Assembly (NCBI GenBank): GCA_003508835.1
Contig: PUFA01000066.1
Span: 868,001-932,000 of the forward strand
DNA from: Eonycteris spelaea
Lineage: Eukaryota > Chordata > Mammalia > Chiroptera > Pteropodidae
DNA: 64,000 bases
Direction of reading: 5' to 3'
This document shows, in pieces, positions 45,776 through 54,784 of the stretch (its first letter is position 1; every line of letters starts with the position of its first letter). Under the pieces are notes generated by a model, which was given only the letters and a program-made list of their open reading frames with translations, was not told the DNA's origin and ran no database searches. Made by a program: the position numbers and the translations under genes.

Positions 45776-45994
45776 ACACATTCTGACTTCTATAACTGGA
45801 ACAAACTTTTTGCACAATTCCTTCTCGCATATGTGCGATACATGCTCTTATTGTCTATTCTCTTTTACGTTTGAATCCTAGTTGTCGTTCTCTAAATGGA
45901 CTTTAGGGCTCCCACCCTCATCCCAGTGGTTTGAGACTCAAATGGAAATTGATCGCCAGAGAGGTGATTATGAGAATGGACTTGGCCCTCAAAT

Positions 45995-46235
45995 AACCCT
46001 TGGGTTCAGCAGCTAGGTCCTGTGCCCATAGGCAGTGTGGCTTGAACAAGACACTTAGCCTTCCCCAGTGTCTTCATCCGCCCAGCAGGAGAATACCATT
46101 GCCTGCCTTGTGCCATTGTTGTGAGGACTGAATGAGATCATGCGTATAAGCAGTGAACTCAGGGCCTGGCACATGGTGCACTCCTGTGTGGATGCGAGTT
46201 GCTCCAGTGATGATTGTCATCGTGGGCTGCAGTGT
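45995..46235 (+). repeat. MIR SINE
   Basis: It contains gtgtggcttgaacaagacac, ttgttgtgaggactgaatga, ctcagggcctggcacatggt and tgatgattgtcatc. Confidence 0.84.
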
Positions 46236-46249
46236 CCTGGTTGCAAAGA

Positions 46250-46490
46250 CAAACCCCAGGGCCAGAGCACCTGGGGTCAGATCACAGAACCACCCCTTCT
46301 GATCTGCATGGCCTTGGGCGAGTTACTTAAACTCTCTGTGCTTCCTGTTCTTCACCTGTAACATAAGGACCTGACTAGAACCCTCTTCATGGGGTGATTG
46401 TGTGGATGAAAGTAATTAATCCAGGTAACATATTTAGAAGAGAGCTTGGCACATAATGAGCACCGGGTAAATCACTGTATCACCATCTTC
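46250..46490 (+). repeat. MIR SINE, near full length
   Basis: It contains gcatggccttgggcgagtta, cttaaactctctgtgcttcc, cttcacctgtaacataagga and gagcttggcacataatgagc. Confidence 0.89.
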
Positions 46491-46491
46491 T

Positions 46492-46655
46492 CATTACTAC
46501 TCACCCATCCTTGTGAGATAAATATTTTCCCCAGTTTTACAAGAGGGAACTCTGAGGCCCAGAGGCTCTAGGCAACCTGCCCAAAGATGCTCATTTCTAT
46601 TGGGTGGTAGAGTTGAAATTACAAGTTGGCCTTCTGAGCCTCCAGCTCAGGGGCT
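46492..46655 (-). repeat. MIR SINE, antisense
   Basis: It contains ttccccagttttacaagagg, gaactctgaggcccagaggc and gtagagttgaaattacaagt. Confidence 0.8.
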
Positions 46656-47224
46656 GAGAGAGGCTCAGAGCTCTGGGACCTGGAACATTTCTCAGGAGAC
46701 ACAAGGACACCCCAGCCACTGCTCTACATACCAAGGAGTGTGAATTGGCAGGTTGGTACAATCGACAGACATGTTATCTAGTATTTTCCAGGCTCCACAA
46801 TGAGGACATTGAGTTGTACTGTGAAAGATGACATAGCAGTAAACTGTCCATTCGTAAAATTGCCCTCTCGCAAACATCTCTCCCCACATAATTCTGTCAC
46901 CTTTTTGTCACCTCCTGCATTTTCATCTCCCTTGATGGTTGGATGCTATGTGCCCAGGGATAGTTGAACCAGGACCTCAGACCACTTCCCACTCTCTGTC
47001 CACATTCTAGCTGGAGCCTAGGAGACGATCCAAGATGTGCCTTGCCCCAAGTTCTGGGGCCAGCCCCACCCGAACCCCATGGACTGAAACTAGGGAGGCA
47101 TCAAAATGGTGTCATGAGAAGAAAGGAAATGGACGTTGGATAATCACAACCAGCCATTGTCTGCCATTCTGGGTTCTCAGGGTTGCTTTCAAGGCGGGGA
47201 AGGGCATGGTTTTCCACCCAGGAG

Positions 47225-47385
47225 TGGAAACGGTGCCAGCTCGGGAGTCAAGAAACCAAGTTCAGGTCCTTGTTGTGCTGCTATCTAGTCATGTGACCTG
47301 GCTCAAGCACATTTCTTTCTGTCCCTTGGGCCTTGTTTTCTCTATCTATACAGTGGGTGGGGGGGATGGATTCCACTCTGATGTT
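47225..47385 (+). repeat. MIR SINE
   Basis: It contains gggagtcaagaaaccaagtt, tagtcatgtgacctggctca, tctctatctatacagtgggt and a G7 run. It ends about 245 bp before coding exon 2. Confidence 0.78.
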
Positions 47386-47629
47386 TCGAGATGCTATAGA
47401 GTCTTTCTCTGTAGTCCTTCAACTAGTACCTGGAGACAAAGTTCACCCAGAAAGAGTTTTCAAGGAGAGTGCTAAGGTGTTGTGCCTCACATAAGCTTTT
47501 GCGGTTGAGAAAGTCCCTGGCAGCAGATCTCTAAATTTCTTCCCGCTTAAGCCGGTATCTGGAGTCACAGCTTTTGTGGACCATCACTCTGACAGTTAAA
47601 GCCCTTCAAATCTGTCTTTCCCCCTCCAG

Positions 47630-47675
47630 GCATCTCCACATCGGCCCTTCCGCGTGTGTCCCAGTTCTTGGCGAG
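47630..47675 (+). CDS. EYA2: EYA2 second coding exon, 46 nt
   Basis: This tiny exon lies between a strong acceptor (tctttccccctccag, ending 47629) and a consensus donor (gtgagt at 47676). It enters in phase 1 and leaves in phase 2, exactly what the flanking exons need. With the G carried from the previous exon it reads G-ISTSALPRVSQFLA-R, where the R codon is completed by the first base of the next exon. Human EYA2 as I recall it has G-ITKSAPLRVSQLFS-R at this place, so length and most positions agree. The exon is too short for ordinary ORF detection and was found by looking for the missing phase-compatible piece. Confidence 0.88.
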
Positions 47676-47739
47676 GTGAGTGCCCTGGCCTTGTTCTCTC
47701 ACGCCCTCCCCCTTCGTCTTTCTTGGATGACAGGCATCT

Positions 47740-47925
47740 GGAGAGGAAGCACAGGGCCAGCACGTACTAGCTGAGCTGCCTTGAGCAACCAACTCTACCT
47801 CCCTGGGCCTCAGTCTCCACATCCGGGAGAAGGGACAAGCCTGATGCCTGCCCCATGGAATGAGCTAAAACGCGTACAAAGCACGTAGAAGGGTGCCTGG
47901 GACAGTGTTTGAGAGTGGCGGCTGC
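47740..47925 (+). repeat. MIR SINE, 65 bp downstream of coding exon 2
   Basis: It contains ccttgagcaaccaactctac, ctccctgggcctcagtctcc and gaagggtgcctgggacagtg. Confidence 0.83.
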
Positions 47926-47930
47926 TGTGT

Positions 47931-48186
47931 TTCTGTTTCTTTGTTCTTTTTATCAGTTTTTCTTCCTTTCCTTCTCTCCTTTCCTGTGCATAGACTCTTT
48001 TTCGATTTCTCCCTCCCCTCCCTTCATCTCTGTCTCTCTGTCTCTTTAGCTTTTTCCTTTCCTATCCCTCCTTTTCTCTTTTTTTATTTCTCTCTCTCCT
48101 TCCCTCTTTCTTTGTCCTCTCTCACTACCTTTCCCCCCCTCTTCCTCCCTCCCTCTCCGTCTCCCTCTGCCTCTCCTTTCATCCCT
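47931..48186 (+). repeat. Pyrimidine-rich tract, about 255 bp
   Basis: Strongly C/T-biased sequence with a few purine interruptions (for example 47978-47994). It explains the Phe/Ser/Leu/Pro ORF on + and the Arg/Glu/Lys ORF on -. Confidence 0.9.
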
Positions 48187-48224
48187 TTGTCCTGCTTTAA
48201 CGTTCACCCGGCACTCCTCAGCAC

Positions 48225-48320
48225 CGAGCCCTGGAGACTCAGTGGTCTCTGCCCTCAGAGAGCCTTCGATCCAGTGGGGGAGACAGACCAACGAATCAGA
48301 CCCTAGCACAGCTGGCAGGT
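48225..48320 (-). repeat. L2 LINE fragment, antisense
   Basis: It contains ctgccctcagagagccttcg and atccagtgggggagacagac. Confidence 0.65.
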
Positions 48321-48858
48321 GTGCACAGGGGCAGTGGGAGCTCAGCACGGCTTACCCAGGGCCCTTAGGGGCCCGGCCTGGGGGAGCCGCCAGTTGCACC
48401 CTACAACAGGAGAAGCCCTGGGTTTGGCCTGGCCCAGTGATCAGCACCACCATACCTGGCTATGTTCCTCCCTTGACGAGACTGGAGAAGCTGTTGCTAA
48501 GGAGCACACTTTCTCAGTCTTCCTTTCCCTCGAGAAGATGTTTTGGGGTTGTTAGTAGCAGCTGAGGTCTTTTTAATCTTTCTAACTTGTTTATGACCTC
48601 AGGACTAGAAAGTTTCCCCTCCTTTCTCTGGGTTTTCATTTTAGACCCCGTTTAATCCAAGGAGGATTTTTCAAGGGAAACAGGAGTTGACCATCTTTGA
48701 TTTCCACTTGCTGTTTCTAAGGACAAGTGTAAATTGGGGACATTTTCAGATAAGGTTCTCTGCTAAGTCCTGGCTCACTGGATGTATTTCCAGACACCTT
48801 ACAGAAAGTGTGACGATCTTGCATCATGTGCCCACCTCCTGGCTAAGAGCAGGGCATC

Positions 48859-48878
48859 TTGATTGACAGCCCAATCAA
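48859..48878. promoter_or_regulatory. Possible PBX/MEIS composite site within inverted TTGATTG repeat
   Basis: ttgattg (48859-48865) and its exact complement caatcaa (48872-48878) flank acagcc. TGATTGACAG matches the known PBX-MEIS/PREP composite consensus. It lies in a repeat-poor stretch between coding exons 2 and 3. Use as a real site is inferred. Confidence 0.3.
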
Positions 48879-48944
48879 AGCTGCAGTCAACTGGGAAGGT
48901 GTCTAAATTAAAGTAGATGATCAGGCTGGGATAGGCTGTGCTCC

Positions 48945-49290
48945 AGTAATCAATAAACCCTGCCCTCAGTGGCTTAACACACCAATGTTTGTTTTTTCCT
49001 CACATAAAGTCTGGTGTGGATCAGGTGGAACTCTCCAGGGCAGCTCTCCTCCACACACTGATGCAGGGATCCAGGATGTGTCCATATTATGGCTGCCATC
49101 TCTATCTGCGCCCTCCACAGTTGCTGCTAAAGAGGAGAGCGAGCAGAAGGGTCACAGGGGATGGTTTTATAAGCCAGACCTGGGAGCGGCTATACATTCT
49201 ACTGATAAAACCCAGTTACGTGGCCAAATCTGTCTGCAAAGGAGACAGGAAATGTAATCTTCCTGCTGCCCAGGAAGAGGGACAATGAAA
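48945..49290 (-). repeat. LTR/DNA-type interspersed repeat (family shared with 20571-20915)
   Basis: It contains ctcagtggcttaacacacca, ccaggatgtgtccatattat, ggctgccatctctatctgcg, cagttacgtggccaaatctg and caggaaatgtaatcttcctg. Confidence 0.6.
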
Positions 49291-49427
49291 TGGTTTTGAT
49301 GAACGCGAAAGTTCTCTGCCCTGGAGAGAGTAAATATTTAAAGGAAAATGGTGGCGTTGGTACCAAAATAAGGTAGAATGGATGCTGGGTTGGGCTTGGG
49401 GATTTAATCTACTCTCTTTCCATGCAG

Positions 49428-49570
49428 ACCTTGCCCACGTGTCCTGCCCAGCCAGCTGCCCACGGCCATGGCAGCCTACGGCCAGACACAATATAGTGCT
49501 GGGATCCAGCAGACTGCCCCCTACACAGCTTACCCACCTCCGGCACAAGCCTATGGGATACCTTCCTACG
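49428..49570 (+). CDS. EYA2: EYA2 third coding exon (PCPRVLP...AYGIPSY segment)
   Basis: The acceptor tttccatgcag ends at 49427 and the donor gtgagt starts at 49571. The first base completes an Arg codon, then the frame reads [38 protein letters not shown] and AQAYGIPSY, leaving in phase 1 with G. This Tyr/Pro/Ala/Gln-rich stretch is typical of the EYA transactivation region. An internal ATG at 49468-49470 sits in a near-ideal Kozak context (gccATGg) and starts the highly conserved MAAYGQTQY segment, so it could serve as an alternative start. Confidence 0.97.
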
Positions 49571-49734
49571 GTGAGTGCCATACCAAGCCCTTGCTTTCCC
49601 ACTGGGGTCCCCAACATCATTGTCTTTCTTCTTTCCGTTGCCTCAGTTAAATTCAGAATGGTAAATGCAGCCAGATGAATTTTGTACTGGAGATAGAGAA
49701 GGACAGGCACTTTAAATATGGTTCGAGTTCTGCA

Positions 49735-50225
49735 GACGATATCAAGGCATCTTTTTATTGTAAGAGTAAGGAACTTAACCCAAGCTGGCTTAGAGAAAAT
49801 AGAAATTTAATGAATCACATATTAGGAACACTAACATCAGTAACAACTAGATCCAGGTGCTCAGATGATGTAAAGAAAAACACATCTCACCCCCTGTTCT
49901 AGTGCTTTCCTCTGAGTTGGTTTTACTCCCACACAGGTTCTTCCCATGTGGCAGCAAAGATGGTGCCTACCAATTCTAGGTTTGCATCCTTTCAGCTCAG
50001 CACCCCCGATGGAAGGAGAACTCATCTCTCCCAGTAGTCCCACCAGAATCCCGTATTGACCCCTCGTTGGCCCAAATGAGTCATGTGACAATGCTTAGAG
50101 CAAGGCAGGGAGGTGGGGGTGAGAGAGATGAGGGAGGGATGGTTCTCTCAAAGGAAAACACAGTGATGGTGTCCATAGGAAGATAGATGCTGGGGAGGCA
50201 AAAACAACAGACCTGCAGACTTTGA
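49735..50225 (-). repeat. LTR-like interspersed repeat (family shared with 26085-26330)
   Basis: It contains agctggcttagagaaaatag, ctagatccaggtgctcagat, gttcttcccatgtggcagca, aagatggtgcctaccaattc and ggggaggcaaaaacaacaga. Old and non-coding. Orientation assigned with low confidence. Confidence 0.6.
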
Positions 50226-50274
50226 CCGTCAGAGCCTGACTCAGTCCACTGTCCACTGCTCACTTGTCCCTATC

Positions 50275-50500
50275 TGCATTAGGGCTCTCCAAAGAAACAG
50301 GACCAGTGGGATGGAGATAGAGAGATGATGGATGGATGGATGGATGGATGGAGACAGAGATAGAGACAGACAGAGACAGAGACAGACAGACAGAGATTGT
50401 AGGCATTAGCTCACCCAGTTATGGAGACAAAGAAGTTCCAAGATCTGCAGTTAGCCAGCTGGAGACCCAGGAGAGCCCATCGTGCCGTGATATGCAGGCA
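50275..50500. repeat. Old LTR-like fragment around a microsatellite
   Basis: It contains gctctccaaagaaacaggac, cagttatggagacaaagaag and ccagctggagacccaggaga, which resemble ERVL-type LTR ends. The TAGA-type internal run has been replaced by the repeat at 50326-50396. Confidence 0.5.
50326..50396 (+). repeat. (GATG)n(GACA/GAGACA)n microsatellite
   Basis: Six GATG units are followed by purine-rich GACA and GAGACA units. Confidence 0.95.
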
Positions 50501-50734
50501 CGATATAAAGGAAGAGAAGGTTGTGAGAAAGAACGAGAAAGACTTAATTTAGTTGCCAGTGCCACGCAGCCCTTCTAGATGAGGGGCTGGATCTGCTAGG
50601 AACTGAGGTGACCATGTGCAGGCCCAGGGGAGTGAGCATCCAGGCAGTGGGGACCGCCATGGGGACTCCCGGGGACTGGAAGGGACTTGGCAAGTCCAAG
50701 AAGCCCAGTGGCTGGGGCTCAATGGGGGATGAGG

Positions 50735-50985
50735 TAAGTGAGGAGGGCAGCGCCTGAGAGGCCTAGAGAGGGATAGAGGATTTTATTCCGAGTGAGATAG
50801 GAACTCTGATTGGCGTGTGTATAAGCAGAGGGCTGTAGGATATAACCTGGCTGTTTTCAGGTCACCGCGGCTACTGTGGGGAGGTGGGAAGCAGAGGAGA
50901 AACAGGAAAGCCAGTTGGCAGACTGATAAAACCTGGAGTGAAGTGATGGTGGAGGCCAGGGACAGGGCAGTGACAAACGGAAAAT
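50735..50985 (-). repeat. L2 LINE fragment, antisense
   Basis: It contains tattccgagtgagataggaa, tgtgtataagcagagggctg and a gtgatggtggaggccaggga block of the far L2 3' UTR. Confidence 0.65.
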
Positions 50986-51084
50986 GAAGAGTAATTCTAG
51001 AGGTAGCAATGACAAGTCCTGTGGGGCCTCGGGTCAAGCACTCACTGGTAGTCACCATAGCTGAGCTGTTGCCACCCGCAGTCC

Positions 51085-51300
51085 TCAGTGCTATGTCTAC
51101 ACTGGTGCCTTTAATTTCCTCTCAACCCTACGAGGAAGATCCCATTATTATCCTCTTTTGAGGAATAAATAGTGGGGGCTCAGAGAGGTGAATAAATACT
51201 CTTCCAAGCTCACCCAGCTGGTCAGCAGCAGACATGGAATTAAACCCTGGCAGCCTGGCCTTGGGGTCCGAACCCAAGACCAAGCTCCATTGCCGGAGTG
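51085..51300 (-). repeat. MIR SINE, antisense
   Basis: It contains cctctcaaccctacgaggaa, gatcccattattatcctctt, gggctcagagaggtgaataa and tggaattaaaccctggcagc. Confidence 0.86.
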
Positions 51301-51654
51301 TACATTCCATAAATCCTAGGGGATTACCTGTGACAGACCTTGGCCAACAGGTGTGGGTATCATTTTTAACTTTCTGTCCCTCCTGTGCTAGAAGACTTGT
51401 GATACAATCACACGTAAGTTACCCCACCTGGCTGACAGCCAAGAAAAATGAAGCCATATTCTTTTTCAGCATAAAAGAGAACACTAGCCCTGTTCCCAGA
51501 CAAAACATGGCATCGGGTGGAAATTAATTTGATTCAAAGTCATGTCATGGTCTCAGTTACTTTTAGAGAGTCTGTTCTCTAACAATACAGTGTAGGTGGT
51601 AAGAGCGTGCACACATCCGACCCACACTCACTGCTGCCCCTTGCTCGTCTAAGG

Positions 51655-51748
51655 CCCTGCCTGGCTGAGCTTCCTCATTCATACAATGACCGACGCTAAG
51701 TCTGCCCTCTGCACAGTTGTTCTAAGGATTCAATGAGATCGTCTGCAT
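51655..51748 (+). repeat. MIR SINE fragment
   Basis: agcttcctcattcatacaat, gttgttctaaggattcaatg and agatcgtctgcat. It is cut by the following hAT element. Confidence 0.75.
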
Positions 51749-51749
51749 T

Positions 51750-51968
51750 GGTTCAACTACCTTGTTCTGTAAAAGGCCAGATAGTAAATATCTTCGGCTT
51801 TGTGGGCAACTCAGTCTTGGTCACAGCTACTCGACTCTGTCCTTGGAGCATGAAAGCAGCCAGATGATACATAAACTAGTGAGTGTATTTGTGTTTTAAT
51901 AAAACTTCATCTACATGGGCAGGCAGTGGCCCATATTTGGCCCATGGGCCACAGTTTTTCAACCCTTG
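51750..51968 (+). repeat. hAT-Charlie-type element
   Basis: It contains ctgtaaaaggccagatagta, aatatcttcggctttgtggg, tgaaagcagccagatgatac and ggcccatgggccacagtttt. Confidence 0.85.
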
Positions 51969-52469
51969 GTCTGTATGAAGGGTTTAGCTCATAGGGCCTG
52001 GCCTAAAGGAAATATTTAATCAGGCCGCCACACACATCCAGAATGTCCTTGTCACTGGATGATGACAGGTGAGATGAAAAGCCATTTCCCTTCACACATG
52101 TCTGTGCCCAAGCAAGCATTTTGCTCATTGTCTAGACAAACCTTATTAAGTCTTGATAGGAAACTTTTCTCATTGCTCCTTGGCAAATAGCATTATTACC
52201 TTTTTCAAATAGTTGCAGGGAAATAACACAATCGAGTAAACTAGAAGCTAGGAGGTTAAGAGTGGTGAGTATTTTTTCTCAATTTACTCTGCAGCATTTA
52301 AGGACATATATAAAACTAGAGAGAGTAACACTGCGACTATCCTTGGACTGACCATGCAACTTAAAAAATAAAAAATAGAGAGAGATCATTTCTCTTTCTT
52401 TACAGAGACACCCACAGCCCTGGATTTGCTGTTTATCCTTCCTCTGTTTATTATCACGTTATGTAGAAT

Positions 52470-52690
52470 AGGGGTCAGCAGACTTTTTCTGTGAAGAGTC
52501 TGACAGTAAATATTTTTGGCTTTCCAGGCCATCCAGTCTCAATCACAACCCCTCAGCGCTGCCATTGTAACTCAGAAGTGCCACAGATAATACGTAAATG
52601 GACGGATGTGTCTTTGTTTCAACAGAACTTTATTTACAAAAACAAGCAACAGGTCACATTTGGCCCATGAACCATAGTTTGTAATTCCTG
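52470..52690 (+). repeat. hAT-Charlie-type element
   Basis: It contains aggggtcagcagactttttc, tgacagtaaatatttttggc, cagaactttatttacaaaaa and acatttggcccatgaaccat. Confidence 0.87.
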
Positions 52691-52779
52691 AGGTAGAGCA
52701 CTATTTTGCAGGTTTGTGGAATGAATGAACGAGCATATTTTTGCAGTTTTGTGTGTATCTATTTAAAATGAAAAATCTA

Positions 52780-52975
52780 TATGCTCTTTGACTCAGCAGT
52801 TCCACTTGTCATATCCACCCTAGACAAACACTCTAACATTACATGAGGAGACATGTCCATTCCGTCATGGACCGTGATAGTAAGAAAATGAGAATCAACC
52901 TAATCAACCACCATCAGGAGCCTGGCTGAATACGCAGTGATATTCCATTCGGCCATTAAAACGAAAGAAAGCCTC
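52780..52975 (+). repeat. L1M-type LINE fragment
   Basis: It contains tgactcagcagttccacttg, tacgcagtgatattccattc and ggccattaaaacgaaagaaa. Confidence 0.75.
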
Positions 52976-53379
52976 AGCACACAGCTCAACAGTGAGCGAG
53001 GGAGCCTGGAGAAGGCAGAGGTTGGGGGGCCGAGCAGAGCCCATGTAGGGCCTTGGGGCCACCCAAGGAGTTTCATTGTGACTCCAGGTGCACTGAGTAC
53101 ACCATTAACCATTAACCATTCCTAGCAGACTGAGCAAAAGAAGGTGCCGTATAAATGCTGCTCGTTGCTGTCATCGTTGTAACTGAAGTCTTGCACCATC
53201 TGTGGCATGAGATCCGTTCACACACATTATTGGGAGGCATCAAGAGAAGGAAAGAAAAACTTTAACTTCAAAGTTATTGGCCAATTGTGGGACCCAGATT
53301 CAGTAGCCTGGCTTTCTGAACCTCAGTTTTTAATTGTGAGAGCAGTATTGCCTGTTTTATGGGATGAAAGAGAGGTGTG

Positions 53380-53600
53380 TTGCTAATTTCCTCACTCAGA
53401 GCCGTATATGTTCATTCTTCCCCTCTTCCTTTAATCTCCTGACAACCCTGCCAGCAGGTATCAGTATCATATTTCATGAGGGAGGAGACTCCCAAGCTGG
53501 GCTTGGAGGAGAAACCATCCAGGTCACCAAGGACTGCAGCAAGCCATCCAGGACACGAACACAGACCTTGCTACTCAAAATGCATCCTTTTAACCCCACT
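53380..53600 (-). repeat. MIR SINE, antisense (diverged)
   Basis: It contains ctcctgacaaccctgccagc, aggtatcagtatcatatttc and caggtcaccaaggactgcag. Confidence 0.65.
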
Positions 53601-53617
53601 AAGCATGCTCTTCATTT

Positions 53618-53634
53618 GGTGGGGGGGGGGGGGG
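53618..53634 (+). repeat. GGT(G)14 homopolymer
   Basis: Fourteen consecutive G residues (53621-53634) after ggt. Confidence 0.97.
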
Positions 53635-53639
53635 TGAAT

Positions 53640-54580
53640 GGGTGAGAAGGAAGGAAACCATAATTACAAAACGATTCCCAGAACTAGAAATATTTTTTAA
53701 TGCATATTTAAATAGTATCAAAATACTGTTACAACTTTAAGATAAAGATAAGCAAAATTTATTACATTTTTGATAAAAATACAGTGCATGGGCTACTGAT
53801 GATGGGTCAGCCCCCCTCGCTCACTACAGTCCTTTCCCCAGCCAGTTGCTCATGGAATTGGTGCCTGTACTTTGAGGAAACATGTCAGAGTTTGGCCGAA
53901 ACTAAAGGCAGATTTATAACCATGGCCTTTGGATAATCAGGTCCCCCATGAGAAGAGCAGAGAGTGTGTCTCGGGTGAAGTGTCATCATTTTTACAGAGG
54001 AAGGATGGTCCATTTAATATCTTCACCCCAGATTCACCATACTTGGTGCTACTGCAGCGACTAGGTGGTTGTAAACTCAATACCCTCAGAGCCAGGCAGG
54101 AAGCGTGAAGCTGACCATGTGTGCAAAATCCGAGGCCCTCTTGGCCTGCCTTTTCCTCCCTCACTTTTGTTAGTGTCTTAGGATGTGAAAAAAGTACAAT
54201 GCAATAAAAAAACATAATGCCTTAAAATAAGCCTATGTCTTGGAGACAGTAGGGGATTCATGGTGACCTGGGAAACAAACTGGAAAGCCTATAGGGTCAG
54301 CTTATTGTCACATGGGAACGCAGGCGTGGTGTGTTATTGCTAGACCATCGTGTTGCTCAAAAGAAACCATAAGTCCAATTTATTGGTGTCATCTCCTGAT
54401 TTTTAAAAAAGAAAATTAATTTCAGATTTTCCTTAAAAATATGCAGGTCTAGCAAAACATGACTGTGGGCTAACTTCAACTCACAAGCCACCAGCTTGCA
54501 ACTCCTGGTGTGGAAGCTAATAAAAACCACGCTGTCTTGATTCAGTAGCTCTTCTGCAGATGATAAGGAAGCATCCTAAT
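53640..54580. other. Mostly repeat-free intron before coding exon 4
   Basis: No interspersed repeat was recognised except a possible hAT end at 54430-54510 (ctgtgggctaacttcaactc). AT-rich at 53680-53790. Nothing resembles an exon. Confidence 0.4.
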
Positions 54581-54616
54581 CATGTGTGCCTGGTGCTTCT
54601 TTTTCCTCCTTCCAAG

Positions 54617-54733
54617 GCATCAAGACCGAAGACAGCTTGAACCATTCCCCTGGCCAGAGTGGATTCCTCAGCTATGGCTCCAGCTTCAGCACCCCGCCCA
54701 CTGGACAGAGCCCATACACCTACCAGATGCACG
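54617..54733 (+). CDS. EYA2: EYA2 fourth coding exon ([16 protein letters not shown] segment)
   Basis: The acceptor ttcctccttccaag ends at 54616 and the donor gtcagt starts at 54734. The exon is 117 nt (39 codons), phase 1 to phase 1, and can therefore be skipped without a frameshift. It reads [21 protein letters not shown], then [18 protein letters not shown], leaving one base for the next Gly codon. The Ser/Tyr/Gly/Pro-rich composition is typical of the EYA N-terminal domain, and IKTED resembles a sumoylation consensus (psi-K-x-E/D). Human as I recall has FSTSPTGQS where this has FSTPPTGQS. The next exon is outside the window. Confidence 0.97.
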
Positions 54734-54784
54734 GTCAGTGTGGTGCTATGGCCCCTCCCTAAAGCATTGGCTGAGTTGGGTGTC

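Larger units (their letters stand above)
36098..47629 (+). other. EYA2: EYA2 intron between coding exons 1 and 2
   Basis: The intron is bounded by gt at 36098 and ag at 47628-47629, about 11.5 kb, phase 1. It holds MIR and L2 copies, a CpG-dense patch near 40.2 kb, three adjacent MER5 copies, the GATG satellite at 42.1-42.35 kb and a Z-DNA-prone tract at 45.74 kb. 36100-37200 is largely free of recognisable repeats. Confidence 0.88.
47676..49427 (+). other. EYA2: EYA2 intron between coding exons 2 and 3
   Basis: The intron is bounded by gtgagt and gcag, about 1.75 kb, phase 2. It contains a MIR, a pyrimidine-rich tract, a short antisense L2 fragment, a non-repeat stretch with a TGATTGACAG motif and an LTR-like repeat. 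Confidence 0.88.
49571..54616 (+). other. EYA2: EYA2 intron between coding exons 3 and 4
   Basis: The intron is bounded by gtgagt and an aag acceptor, about 5.0 kb, phase 1. It is filled mainly with LTR-like, L2, MIR, hAT and L1 remnants. 53640-54580 is mostly repeat-free to my eye. Confidence 0.93.

Noticed and set aside
47893..48306. 137-codon Phe/Leu/Ser-rich ORF resembling a membrane protein
   Set aside because: Its hydrophobic look comes from the pyrimidine-rich tract. No conserved motif or splice context.
49216..49710. 164-codon minus-strand ORF opposite EYA2 coding exon 3
   Set aside because: It is the antisense shadow of the real exon plus intron. The sense frame has clear EYA2 identity and splice sites.
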